Assembly: GCA_905250885.1 (NCBI GenBank)
Contig: CAJNOQ010001964.1
Span: forward strand, 1-27,230
Direction of reading: 5' to 3'
DNA length: 27,230 nucleotides
Source of the DNA: Didymodactylos carnosus
Lineage: Eukaryota; Rotifera; Eurotatoria; Philodinida; Philodinidae
Each line of letters begins with the position of its first letter. Positions within the stretch are counted from its first letter, which is position 1. Below, one piece after another: positions 1 to 10,196 of this stretch. The notes under the pieces were generated by a model. It ran no database searches and had not been told where the DNA came from. It worked only from the letters and a program-made list of their open reading frames with translations. Both the position numbers and the translations under genes were made by a program.

Positions 1-3000
1 GCTGAGAAAAGTCGACTTTACTGGGAAAAATCGGAATTCTGCCCCCAATTTTCTTCATCAGAACTCAACTTTTACTCAATGAAAATATCATATTCGGAAT
101 CAGCGTCAAAAAATTGAGTCGAATGATACATATTACAAAATTTTTCGTTGCTTTTCATTTTTTGATGAAAATCTCAGTAATTATTAAACCAGATAGGTTT
201 GCGAGATCCAGATGTCAGGGTATCCGGGGACCGTCCTATTCGAGCTGGTCGGGCAAGAATCAAATTCGCTGGTTTCTAAATAGTTGCACTTAATTTCTGA
301 TGCTGAATCTGAATAAAATATTTTCAACAACCTAGGTTAAACGTAAACTGGTGAAATCCTCAATTTTCCCGAAACTCGTCAAACTTTTGTTTTTTAGGCA
401 GTAACTCTTGTATTTTTAAAATTTTTCACACAAAACTTGGTCTAAAAAAGTTAAAAATGACATATTCGGTATCGACTCCGTGAGCTCTATTCAACCATGT
501 GTAAATCAAAGAGAAACAAAATCTGCTCCACTTTTGCATTTGGAACACCTTATAAAAAATCAGTATATACGAATTTCTGGCATTTATAAACATCATTTTT
601 ATAATGACAAATCTAATTTAGTGTTTTCGCCCTTCTCAACAGCTCATACTGGGTATATATTTTTGCTCTAAGAAATACCTTTCATAAGATTCAACTGCTC
701 TATAAACTTATAATTTGTCTTCTATTTATGAATGAATATATTGTTACTTCGGTCTGTTTCAATTTTTTCATTTTTCAAAATAGCAACAGATCGAGACAAA
801 CATCAGCAGATGAAATTCATCTCACAACTTTCAACAACTGTCTATTAGTATCAGATTTCACATAGAAGAGTGTAGAATGAATTAGAATTTGTGCTGTAAA
901 AATTTGTTGTGTGGCATATAGTAGAAAAATTAAAAATGTGTAGCAAAAATCTTAAAAGTGCCATGATGAGAGACTAGTATGGTAAAAGCTCTAAAGCGGA
1001 TGTGATCATAGATAGCAAACTCAATAGGCATGAACTCCGGCAGACGTATGATAATCGACGACGTTATTAAAAAATTTATTTGAGTCTATCCCACTTCTGA
1101 GACACACTGTTACCCCACGCTAAGCCTTTCATATAATGGCTCTTGATGTTGGTACTACGCTTTTGACTAAGGAAGAAAGTTGTCTGTTTACTAGTCTTCT
1201 ACAGGAAATTCAGAAGTATTTTTATATCTTAGTATGAGCGTTCTATTTCACCCCTTCTATGTTAGTACAAGTGTACATTTATTTAGTAGATCAATCGAAA
1301 TAGCTTGTCTGTTTTCTAACAGTTTTGAACTTCGTTTGCTGTTTTACATGTTCACTCTCCTTGATCTTACCGGTAACATAATTTTTCTCTTTCTTTTTGC
1401 TCACTGATCGAACGATGATCTCTTGAACTTTTTTTTTGTCTATTATTTTGTTTCATTTGTATAAGAGCGAAAAAGACATGCAATTTTCTTTGTATGCATA
1501 AAAATTTTATTTTATTTTTCAGTAGTTAAAATTTGTTTCATAGAATTTGAATTTTGTAGCAGCAGTACAACAACTTATTTTTGTTTCTCTTCCTTTTAAA
1601 GTGTAATTTTTTTCATGCTTTTACACAAAAAAAATACTTCATATTTACTTGTTAAAATTAGTTTGTATATAAGATGAAATTTAGTTACACAAGATGTCTT
1701 GTCAATCAAACATATTTTTGAAGTACAAATATTTGATGAAACATATTTGAGCTTCCGGCTTAATACAGCAAAAATATTCCTAATTATCAATTAAAGTCAA
1801 ATTAATTAATTGATTCATTTTCATTATGAAATTCCGAATTCATAACAAACTTTGTACTCAACAATATTAGGTGACTCATGTATCATAATATTCCGGAACT
1901 TAAAATTTTGTATTGGTATTTATCGTCAGAGAATTTCGATCATCCATCGAATAAGTTTTAAAAATTTTGCAAATAAACTCTTTCTAAAATATTTTGTTTG
2001 TTTTTTCTTTTTGAATGGTGAAATGCTATTGATGGTCATGGTCGTAAGAGATTATCACTTTATCAAGGTTGAATCTCCTCTATTTACGACATTAATTTCA
2101 AGTTTTAGTTAATTAAGAACCGTTCAGTCTATGATCAATATTATATTTTTGAGTCTTGTTTAAAAAATTCATAAATCAGTTGTTTTAATCACAAATCTTC
2201 AGAAAAAATATTATTCAAAGTTTATTATTTACTTTCATAAAGTTTCAGACCTTAATATAGTACGTCTCGAGTATCTATCCAAAACGCCTCGACGATCACA
2301 AAATATGCGCACAAAGACAAAGGAGTTATATCTTTTAGAAGCAAGCCCGAAAATTTTCATAACAAATTTTATAATTTATTATGAAAATTACACAGAATTG
2401 TCTTTACTCTCAATTCATATGCTTTCATAAACAGGAAAAACAAATAACAGACTTTTCGAAAAAATAACAAGAAAAAGGCTAAAGCTCTAAAATTTATTAG
2501 ATTATCAGTATCCTTTGCTAATTCTGACCACATGGACTTTAAGTCAAATGGTCTCGTGATTCACGAGTTGTAGAAGTAACTCTACTTTTGTGAAGTACTA
2601 TAAGTGTACATCGCTATTTATTGATACTAAAGGTGCTTGTAAAAAAATTAATGGAACTTATGTTTTATGTTTTGATAACTGAGTGTTTTTAAATGTTAAA
2701 TTTTATCTCACATCGTTGAGTCAGGCATTACATTTTCTTAATCTATATTTATGTTTCTACGAGCATTTATTAGAAAAAAGTCGGAATAGATTTTGATCTT
2801 TGATTTTGTCCGCCAACTAGACTCAATTTTGACGAGACGCATAGACTAGTTTTCTATTTAGCGATGGTCTTTTATAGTGAGATGATCTTTTCGAGAGACT
2901 TTTAGAACCTTTATTGAATCTGGCTGAACTTGAATATTATTCTTTTAAATAAACATTTACAATACATAATGTTCAAGAATCCTACAAAATATCATAGATA

Positions 3001-3103
3001 AAGGATTTTTTTTCCAAAAAAAAGTGGGTCTAAAAGATCAATCGTTTCGAGAATTTATATCAGAAAAGTTGTTGCTACGGTAATGTTGAACTAAAATTTT
3101 TTT
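1..3103. other. Intergenic, no gene recognised
   Basis: AT-rich sequence with only short open frames (longest 86 codons, at 1852-2112) that show no family motif and have stops in all frames around them. Two loosely similar blocks occur at about 81-103 and 452-474, sharing the 9-mer CATATTCGG, possibly remnants of an old repeat. I see no tRNA, rRNA or repeat array. The last part is presumably the upstream region of the gene at 3141. Confidence 0.6.
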
Positions 3104-3140
3104 AGTTATTTTTGACTTTGTATGATACAATCCATCGTTC

Positions 3141-4681
3141 ATGAGTTTTTATGATCTTGAAAACCAACAGCAAGATAAAAGTATTGAACAACTTGCTGTA
3201 AAAGAGAATGATGTTTATAATATAGCTCGTGGGAAGAAGCTCTGTAATACAATGCAACAACGTTTATCAAATATTCATTCATCAATTCAAGATAGATCGA
3301 TTCAAACCGGATCTTATTTAGCAGCAAATCGCGTTCAAAAACGCACATCTGTTGCGAGAACAAAATTCATTGTATGTATTTATAATGCAAATGAACAAGA
3401 AAAATTTTATTTTGAAGAAACGTTAACTAGTGCCGCTAATAGAGATGTGGAATATCGTTTTATTCCCTATCCATTAACATTTGAAACATGTCACTATAGT
3501 CAAGACGCGATTTGTGTTTGTATTTCAACAAGAGATCATTGTACAAGTGAAATACTTCGTCAACTGAATTTATTAGCAGTTCGACTTATTTATCTACGCG
3601 ATTGTGCCGATTTAATATTTGCTGATGATGATCAAACAGTGAAACAGCAAGCACTCAAAAAATGTATTGATTTGAATGCAGTATCCCGGCTAAAATTGAC
3701 ACTTGCAAGCGTACCATCTCCACCCGAATCAATGTTAATCGAATATATAGTGACACTTGTCTTGACAATTACAAAAAATATTCATCGTTATTATACACGA
3801 ATGCGTACACTGAACTTTTCATTAAATGGGCTAACTAGTATAGAACTTTATAAACGTAAAGTAGGGATCATTTCAATGAATAATCGAATTATACAAAAAT
3901 TAAGTACAATTTTTGATTCAATGGGATGTACCGTAATTCACTGGGATCCTACAATCCATCCCGGAATGAAAAGTTCAGAGTTAATAAAAGAAAAACAAAA
4001 CAATAGTCCTATACGAGGTATACAACGAAAAATATGAGAAAAAATGACGATGTTAGCATACACATTCTATAATATAGAATACATCATCAGATATTGAGCT
4101 TTCGCATTTTTATGCGCAAGGAAAGGAAAATGATTGTTTATCTTACATTAAGTTTTGTTAACAGAACTTGTATGTTCTCTTTTATCACTACTATTCTAGG
4201 AATAAGTATGACAAATACAAAGACTACAACAAAAGATGGCTCACTTGTTTCAAGTGAAGAATTGTATTCTCAATCTGACATAATTATTGTTTATTTACCA
4301 CAAGATGAACGTACAAACAAATTAATTAATTATGATATATTTAATAAACTCAAAGAATCAGTTTCTTTTGTCATTTTGGGAAATACCAAAGTATTTGACT
4401 TCAATCAATTGCAATATGCTTTGAGACAAGGAAAATTAAATGCTATTTCATTTTCAACCATTACAGGAGCACAAGACTATATGAATACTGATTGTTCAAA
4501 TAAAGCATTAAATCACGACGAATTATTACAAGTCATAGCACATCCAAATGTTATTTGTACGGGAAATGAATTTATATTTAATAATGATACATTTTTACAT
4601 GCGAGTGCGCAGACATGTCTAGAAACCCTGTTAGATTTTGTTAATGGAGTATTCCCAATGAAAAATATTATACAACTGTAG
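3141..4681 (+). CDS. D-lactate dehydrogenase-like protein, probable pseudoenzyme
   Basis: Two exons, 3141-4017 and 4200-4681, joined in phase 1 across a 182-bp GT-AG intron, give 452 aa. The nearer acceptor at 4163-4164 would run into a stop, so 4198-4199 is chosen. From about residue 73 the order of blocks follows bacterial LdhA-type D-lactate dehydrogenase (2-hydroxyacid dehydrogenase family): a substrate-domain start, NIHRYYTRMRTLNFSLNGL (213-231, very close to the bacterial helix), the Rossmann strand VGIIS (241-245), ELYSQSDIIIVYLP (313-326), and a C-terminal segment around HPNVICTGNEF (407-417). The family's dinucleotide motif GTGKIG is replaced by SMNNRI, the catalytic Arg of NTSRG aligns with Asn354, the DVYENE block is lost, and the catalytic His of TGHQAF is Asn415. 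Residues 1-72 are an extension absent from bacterial enzymes. The reading frame and intron are intact, so it looks expressed but catalytically dead. An acceptor-like TTTTTTAG ends at 3105, 35 nt before the ATG. The only gene here on the plus strand. Confidence 0.85.
4018..4199 (+). other. Intron of the D-LDH-like gene
   Basis: Starts GTATAC after ATACGAG and ends TTCTAG. Splicing joins the phase-1 G of exon 1 to GA of exon 2 (Gly293) and restores the dehydrogenase alignment. It is the only intron in the gene and, at 182 bp, longer than most introns in the window. A spliceosomal intron argues that this is nuclear host DNA and not bacterial contamination. Confidence 0.75.
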
Positions 4682-4695
4682 AAAATCATCTTAAC

Positions 4696-5233
4696 TATTA
4701 CCGTTTTAAAAAAGAAAGGCGGCTAGGATGTATTTTCATATTAAAGCATTCTACCGTTATGTCGCATATAGAGCGGATATTTCGAAAGTCTTGATATAGT
4801 GACTTAGATCGGTTTGAAACTAAAAATAAACATCACCACGCGACTCAGCGTGGCCGATTACCCCTATCTTGACCCATTTTAGGATCACCCATGGTCAACT
4901 GGCCGAAATCGGAGCTCTCGGGAAAATGCGTATAGCTCCTGAATAGTATGAGATAGGGAGTTAAGACTGGTCTAGAATTGTAGATCTCGGTTCGGGCTAT
5001 CGATTGCACTGTTTGGAAATCAAAATCCATCGTACGGTTCAGGAACGGCGGTCTCGTAGACTTTGCATCGAAAGGCTTACCATGATAAACCTTATCTGGA
5101 AGCCTAGTTTCCGCATACACTTACGTCCTCCGATGTTCTCTATCCAACGGTGAAAACCGCATGTCTCTACCTCTTTCCCTTCAGAAGTTATAAGCAATCT
5201 ACCCAGCCGCCTTTCTTTTTTAAAATGGTAATA
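4696..5233. mobile_element. Non-autonomous DNA transposon with 32-bp TIRs
   Basis: The arms 4696-4727 and 5202-5233 are inverted copies matching at 30 of 32 positions, with TATTACC at the outer end and AAAGAAAGGCGGCT in the inner part. The outer TA on both sides could be a TA target duplication as in Tc1/mariner elements, but TATTA/TAATA symmetry prevents a firm boundary. The 538-bp body is less AT-rich than its surroundings and codes for no recognisable transposase; minus-strand open frames at 4845-5269 lack motifs. It begins 14 bp after the stop codon of the dehydrogenase-like gene, and an AATAAA at 4825-4830 lies inside it, so it could supply that gene's poly(A) site (inference). Confidence 0.8.
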
Positions 5234-5671
5234 CGCAGAAGTTTTATTTCTAACTACAACATATGTCAATTTTTATTAGGTTACTTATCTATGATCCGCT
5301 ATTTCAGTGCAAAATAGGCTCAACTATCTTCTTCATCTAGATCTTTCAAAATTTCTTTTTGTTTTTATTTATTCTTGTTTTGACAATAACAGACAAAAAA
5401 AAAACCAATGAAAAACAATTTAAAGAAATATTTAATGAAAAAAAAAATGATACATTTTGAACTAAGACTGATATACTTTTCACAAACGTAAAAATGACCT
5501 TTGTTGAATAGATTATATATTTACATAAAAAGGAAATTCTTGCTACAAGAAAACCATAGGATAGACTAGGTCGCATAAAAAACGAAAATGACTTTGAGAA
5601 TGTATATCGATTGTCATCTGTTATAGACACAGAAGATGAAAGACATTTATACGAAAAATTATACCTATACA
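5234..5671. other. Intergenic, downstream of NCBP3
   Basis: Very AT-rich with short poly(A) tracts on the plus strand. No coding signal beyond a motif-free minus-strand open frame at 5346-5675. TTTATT at about 5365 (AATAAA on the minus strand) could serve as the NCBP3 poly(A) signal, though it is about 300 bp from the stop. Confidence 0.45.
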
Positions 5672-7886
5672 TCATTTTTTTCTTTGTTTCATACGTAGTT
5701 TTTCTAATATTTGACGAGCATCTGTTGGCTTTGCGCTAGAAATAAAAGAAAAAAAGATAGAAAACAAAAATGTAAAAATTGTCAATTATTCCACCCTTTG
5801 GAGAGTGATTGACGACTACTTACACTTTTTTTGTTTCAACAGTATCAACATCATCATCTATTTTCATTCGTTTTGTTTGATTATTTTCATCGTCCTTTTT
5901 TCTTAATGAATTCAATTTTGATCTTAAATCATTTGTTCCTGAGTTAATTGTAACCGTAAACGTTGTATCATCATCGATATTTTCATCATGAGTTTCAAGT
6001 TGATGATGTTCGTACTGGTCACTCTCTTCTTCATCAGTTGAATATTTTCTTTTAGATATAGTTTCTTCTAAGATTGATGGTTGCGCATGATTGTCATTAT
6101 CATCATTTGTTTCTGCTTCTGCTGACTGTTTTGGTGGAAGAACAACTGTAAATTTTACATTTTCATCATCTTCATCTTGTTTTTCATTCTCGATCAAAAC
6201 AATATCCGTTTCTTCTTCTTCAGTGTATTTTTCATCTGAAATTTCATCCTTTGTTTCTGATATTATCGGTTTTACAATAATAAAATCACGATACAACTGT
6301 TCTCGTTGTTGTTTTGATTTATTAGATGCTTGATTTAATTCACGTTTTTTTGAACGGGATATTAGTCCTTTCATGCCATTATAATTCGGATTACCATACT
6401 CTCTATAATATCTACTGTCTTTTTCTGCGCCACGAGGTTTTCGATCAGAAACAGATGTATAACGAAAAAATAATTGGGTAGAAGATGAAGTTGTGGATTC
6501 ACTAATTAACGCCTTCAGAGACAAATTTGCGACTCGCCAGTGGCCACTAAAATATAAAATATGGTATAAAGTAAGTGTACATGTTATGTGGAGGAAAAAT
6601 GTTGATGACAACGTTCTATCAACTGTTTCATATTAAACAAACAAAATTACTTACGGTGGTAATGGAACAGTTGTTTCAACAATTGATGGTTCTTGTTTAT
6701 CATTTTCTGAGTCTGCTTTATTTTCTTCTTCTGATTGTTGTTTTTGCAATTTCATGGCATGTTCGTAATTGACTGGACGCCGATGACGGATTTTTGGTCC
6801 AACAGTTGATATGGTAAAAAGCATTTTTAACGGATTTATCGTATCATGCCAAAATACATTACCTTTAAGAGTGCAAAGAAAGTGAAATTATTTTAATTTA
6901 TCGAGTTAGATATTTCTTACACGAATGATCACATATCCATTCAATTCCAATTGGTTTGTAACCTTCAAAACAGTTTAATATTTCTTGAGTGCTCATATTG
7001 GTAACACCCCTTACCAAAACACTTTCTGGACGATATGAACCAGAAAATGACGATGTATGAAAATCTTTCTCATCGATATCAAGACTATAAAACAGATACA
7101 GTTAATAGTAAAATATCAGTAGGTTATTTATCTTTGGTCTAATCTAGTTGATTATTTACCTTTTAAAAACAGAATTCATATCGTCTACAGTTAAATCAAC
7201 TAGAGCTAATTCTTCGATTGATGGGAGGTCATATTCTTTTGTGTCCTAAAATGATTAATTATTACCATATTGCTTATCATTCAGTTTTTGTCGTAAATAA
7301 AGATACTTACAAATGGTATCATTTCGACATGATGACTATTAGGTCCATCACGGATATACACTTTGTGTTTCTGGAAGAAAACAATAAATAAAAGATGACA
7401 TTATATGTATTTAATGCTTTCTAATGAATAGCAGTGTCCTTACATAGACATAATAGAATTTCTCTCTCAGAATCACACTTTGTCTTACTATAGCTCGGAA
7501 AACCAGTGCTTAAGCGTTTAGTTCAAGTTCATATATAATAGAATGCATTTACTGACAAAATACAGTACACTATATAATACCTCAATGATTGTAAATGTTT
7601 TTGAGTGTTGAGTTCGTTCTTTATTATCGAATGATGTTGAAAACGAAGTTTTAATTTGATTATTTTTTGTTTTCACTTCATTTGTGCCAACTGTACCACC
7701 ATTAGAGATTACATTGTTATTTTTTTCTTCACCAATATCTTTTGAGTTTTCTGTTTTATTAGTACTATTATCGATAGCTAAATCTTGATCTTCTTCATCC
7801 GTATCCCATTCTATTTCATCATCTTCCATACGTACATCTTGCTGTTCAAGTACGTCAATTTCTAAGAGTACTTTATCTGATGACAT
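5672..7886 (-). CDS. NCBP3: Nuclear cap-binding protein subunit 3
   Basis: Seven exons on the minus strand: 7581-7886, 7311-7370, 7160-7245, 6921-7084, 6655-6862, 5824-6546 and 5672-5735. All phases close, giving 536 aa. NCBP3 is an RNA-binding partner of NCBP1 in an alternative nuclear cap-binding complex that aids mRNA export. Residues about 171-212 form the RRM-like block: ESVLVRGVTNMSTQEI, then IGIEWICDHSCNVFWHD, matching human IEWLDDTSCNVVW. Residues 301-344 match the second conserved block, with FFRYTSVSDRKPRGAEKDSR and YREYGNPNYNGMKG nearly as in human. The C-terminal third is acidic and lysine-rich. The last exon (21 codons including stop, ending KLRMKQRKK) is reached through a perfect GTAAGT donor at 5818-5823; reading through that donor would stop immediately. 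The human WLDD cap-binding motif reads WICD (200-203). A splice acceptor lies directly against the ATG, and CIAO3 ends 137 bp upstream. Confidence 0.92.
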
Positions 7887-7888
7887 CT
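7887..7888 (-). promoter_or_regulatory. Splice acceptor abutting the NCBP3 start codon
   Basis: Read on the minus strand the sequence is AATATTTCAG followed immediately by ATGTCATC. No upstream exon is needed for coding, so the AG is either a trans-splice (spliced-leader) acceptor or the 3' end of an intron in the 5' UTR. Its place 95 bp past the CIAO3 poly(A) signal favours trans-splicing of a polycistronic transcript. Confidence 0.6.
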
Positions 7889-7983
7889 GAAATATTGAAA
7901 TTTTCTACATCCATAAGCACAAATATTTATGATTGAAAACAAAAGAAATCAACAAAAATATAAATAGATAATATAAAACACAG

Positions 7984-7989
7984 TTTATT
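7984..7989 (-). other. Poly(A) signal of CIAO3
   Basis: AATAAA on the minus strand (TTTATT on plus), 34 nt beyond the CIAO3 stop codon and inside the 137-bp spacer before NCBP3. Spacing after the stop and before the next gene's acceptor resembles that of nematode-style operons. Confidence 0.6.
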
Positions 7990-8023
7990 AAATGTACATG
8001 ACAAAACACATTCATCATTACAA

Positions 8024-9997
8024 TTACCATTTCAAACTAAACGTATTTTTATTTTTTTCAATAGAATGATAGTTTGTAAACAAAACGTTATTATCTTTGT
8101 CATTCAGCTCATTCCAAATATCATATGTGTCTTTCACTTTGATTACGTTTTCTGGTTGACATACTGGTAATGATTCATAGGCGTTTGTTACTTTTTCAAG
8201 TAATTTTATTTGATCATCAGTTGTTGACGCACGAATTTGACCACCACCATTCAAACAACCTGAAAATAACATTATTAAATAACATATTGCAATAGATTGA
8301 TTGCACATTCCAGATTACCAACCTGATGGACATGCCATTATCTCCACAAAATCATATTCACATTTTCCACGTTTGAGTTTTTGAACAATATTTTGAATAT
8401 TTCGAAAACCATATGCATGAGCAAAACGAAGTTTATCTTCTCCATCAACTTTTAGCACTGTTTCACGAAAATCTTGATTTCTAAATTTAAAAAAAAAACG
8501 AATCAAAATCTATTATACGTTTTAGTCATGGAGCACTGAAGTATATACCTGATCGTTTTCAATTCGATTTTATCTTCAATATCGACATTGAATAGTTCTT
8601 TTGCTGCACAACGATAAACATATTCTAAATATCCTCCAGAACCACTTCCACGATGATTCAAATAAAGACCATTCTCACTTTTCATACAAAATCTATAAAT
8701 TGAAGTAAATATAGTAGAATTTGTATTTGATCTTGATTTAAATTTCAACGTACGGTTCATCATATTCCATTTCATTTACATTCGCAGCATCAAATTTATC
8801 TTCTTCTAACCATTGATGGAATTCACCTATAGAAAAGAATATACATAATCAAATATAAAGAGAGATTAATTTAAGTACCGGTTGATATCACACAGTCAAC
8901 ATCATGAATATTTAAGTTTTCATCGTAAAACTCTTGTCTTGATGCTTCTAATTTTTTATCATAACACGGTTGAACTGTAAAATGATACAAATTATGTTCT
9001 GATATCGAATTGTTAATTTTCATAAAATAATTCTTAATAAATGAACCAAGAACTTGTTGTGGGGATTTAACTTTACTAATGTACGGTAGAATGTAAGAGC
9101 CTTGTGTCTTCTCAGCATAACATATCCAACCTAAAATAAACAAACAATAATAAATAAACAAACTTTACATAGTATAATCTCAAGGTAGACAATACCTGGA
9201 CATTCTGATGTTAAAAGTGGTAGATACTGTTTATTATTTCGATAACGTTTGATAAATTCATTCTTAATTTCCATTAATGAAAAATTTCTTGCGTATGTGA
9301 CATCAAACACATAGTTCACTCCTAAACTGAAACACAGATAATGAAAAAAAGTTAAATTCTCATAAAAAAGAGGTATTTTACATTTTTTTTAGAAAATTAG
9401 TTATTCTTCTTGCACAAACAGTTGGTTCTAAATTATATTTGACAGCAATTGATGATAAACTTTGTGGTGATATTGAACAAATAATCGTTTTAATATCACT
9501 GGATGTTGAATTCTAAGGAGAATAGACGAAAAGATGTATCCATTGAGAAACAGTTGGACAACTCTTCTTACATTATCTTTTAATGTTTGATTTAATTTTA
9601 AAATGTTCTGTGCTTCGTGATAATCTTGTTGATCAATAAGAATACTTTCTGCTGATGTTATACATCCACTACATGCTAGACAATCATTCAATGTTATTTT
9701 CGCTTGAATACGAGGCTCTTCCTTCTCATTAAGCCGTTTCTGAAAAACAAGATAACAATGATTTTTAAAAACACTATAGAAAAATTTACTTTTACCTTAT
9801 TTTGTAATTTGATCATTCCATCATTTTCATCGCCAAGTTTCTTTTGAACTGGAATAATACATATCTGATAAGAATTTGGAAAAAAGCGATAAATAACAAC
9901 TGTTATTCTGTTTTTTTATCTGACGTACCTGTGATGGTCCAATAAAATCGTCTAAATCTGTCAACTGCAGTGCTCCGGAAAAGCTTTTAGTCACCAT
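8024..9997 (-). CDS. CIAO3: Cytosolic iron-sulfur assembly component 3 (NARFL/IOP1/Nar1)
   Basis: Ten exons: 9929-9997, 9796-9864, 9572-9739, 9382-9512, 9196-9326, 8879-9130, 8754-8826, 8549-8692, 8323-8480 and 8024-8259. Introns are 52-68 bp and all phases close to 476 aa, the human length. CIAO3 is an [FeFe]-hydrogenase-like Fe-S protein that links early and late steps of the cytosolic iron-sulfur assembly machinery. The N-terminal cluster ligands are present as C25 (GPSQICI) and C66/C69/C72 ([10 protein letters not shown]). The second cluster has C188 (SECPGW), C245 ([11 protein letters not shown]), C396 and C400 ([13 protein letters not shown]). Other near-identical blocks are [32 protein letters not shown] and [18 protein letters not shown]. 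It ends in Trp (SLKW), as the human protein does (IRW). The start [20 protein letters not shown] matches the human N-terminus. An acceptor at 10030-10031 lies 32 nt upstream of the ATG. Confidence 0.97.
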
Positions 9998-10196
9998 TTC
10001 GCCGTTGTTCAGAGGAAAAACTTTCCAATCTAAAATAATTAATGAACTTTATTTCTATTTTCTTCAAAAACAGAACACATATACTTTTATCAATTCCTAA
10101 TATGACGTCGATCCGCAAAATTTAGTTTCAACCAACAATCATCCAATGAGTAAAAGAAACACGAGGTATTAAATTTGGTACTTCTATTTGGTACTT

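Noticed and set aside
480-2112. Short open frames at 480-671, 1596-1790 and 1852-2112 as small genes
   Set aside because: No motif, no start context or splice structure, composition like the surrounding AT-rich DNA.
3141-4681. CtBP or phosphoglycerate dehydrogenase as the identity of the dehydrogenase-like gene
   Set aside because: The NFSLNGL helix segment and the C-terminal VICTGNEFIF block fit the D-lactate dehydrogenase (LdhA) branch better than CtBP or SerA-type proteins.
4845-5269. Minus-strand frames at 4845-5120 and 5039-5269 as a gene
   Set aside because: They lie inside and across the end of the inverted-repeat transposon, overlap each other and show no transposase motif.
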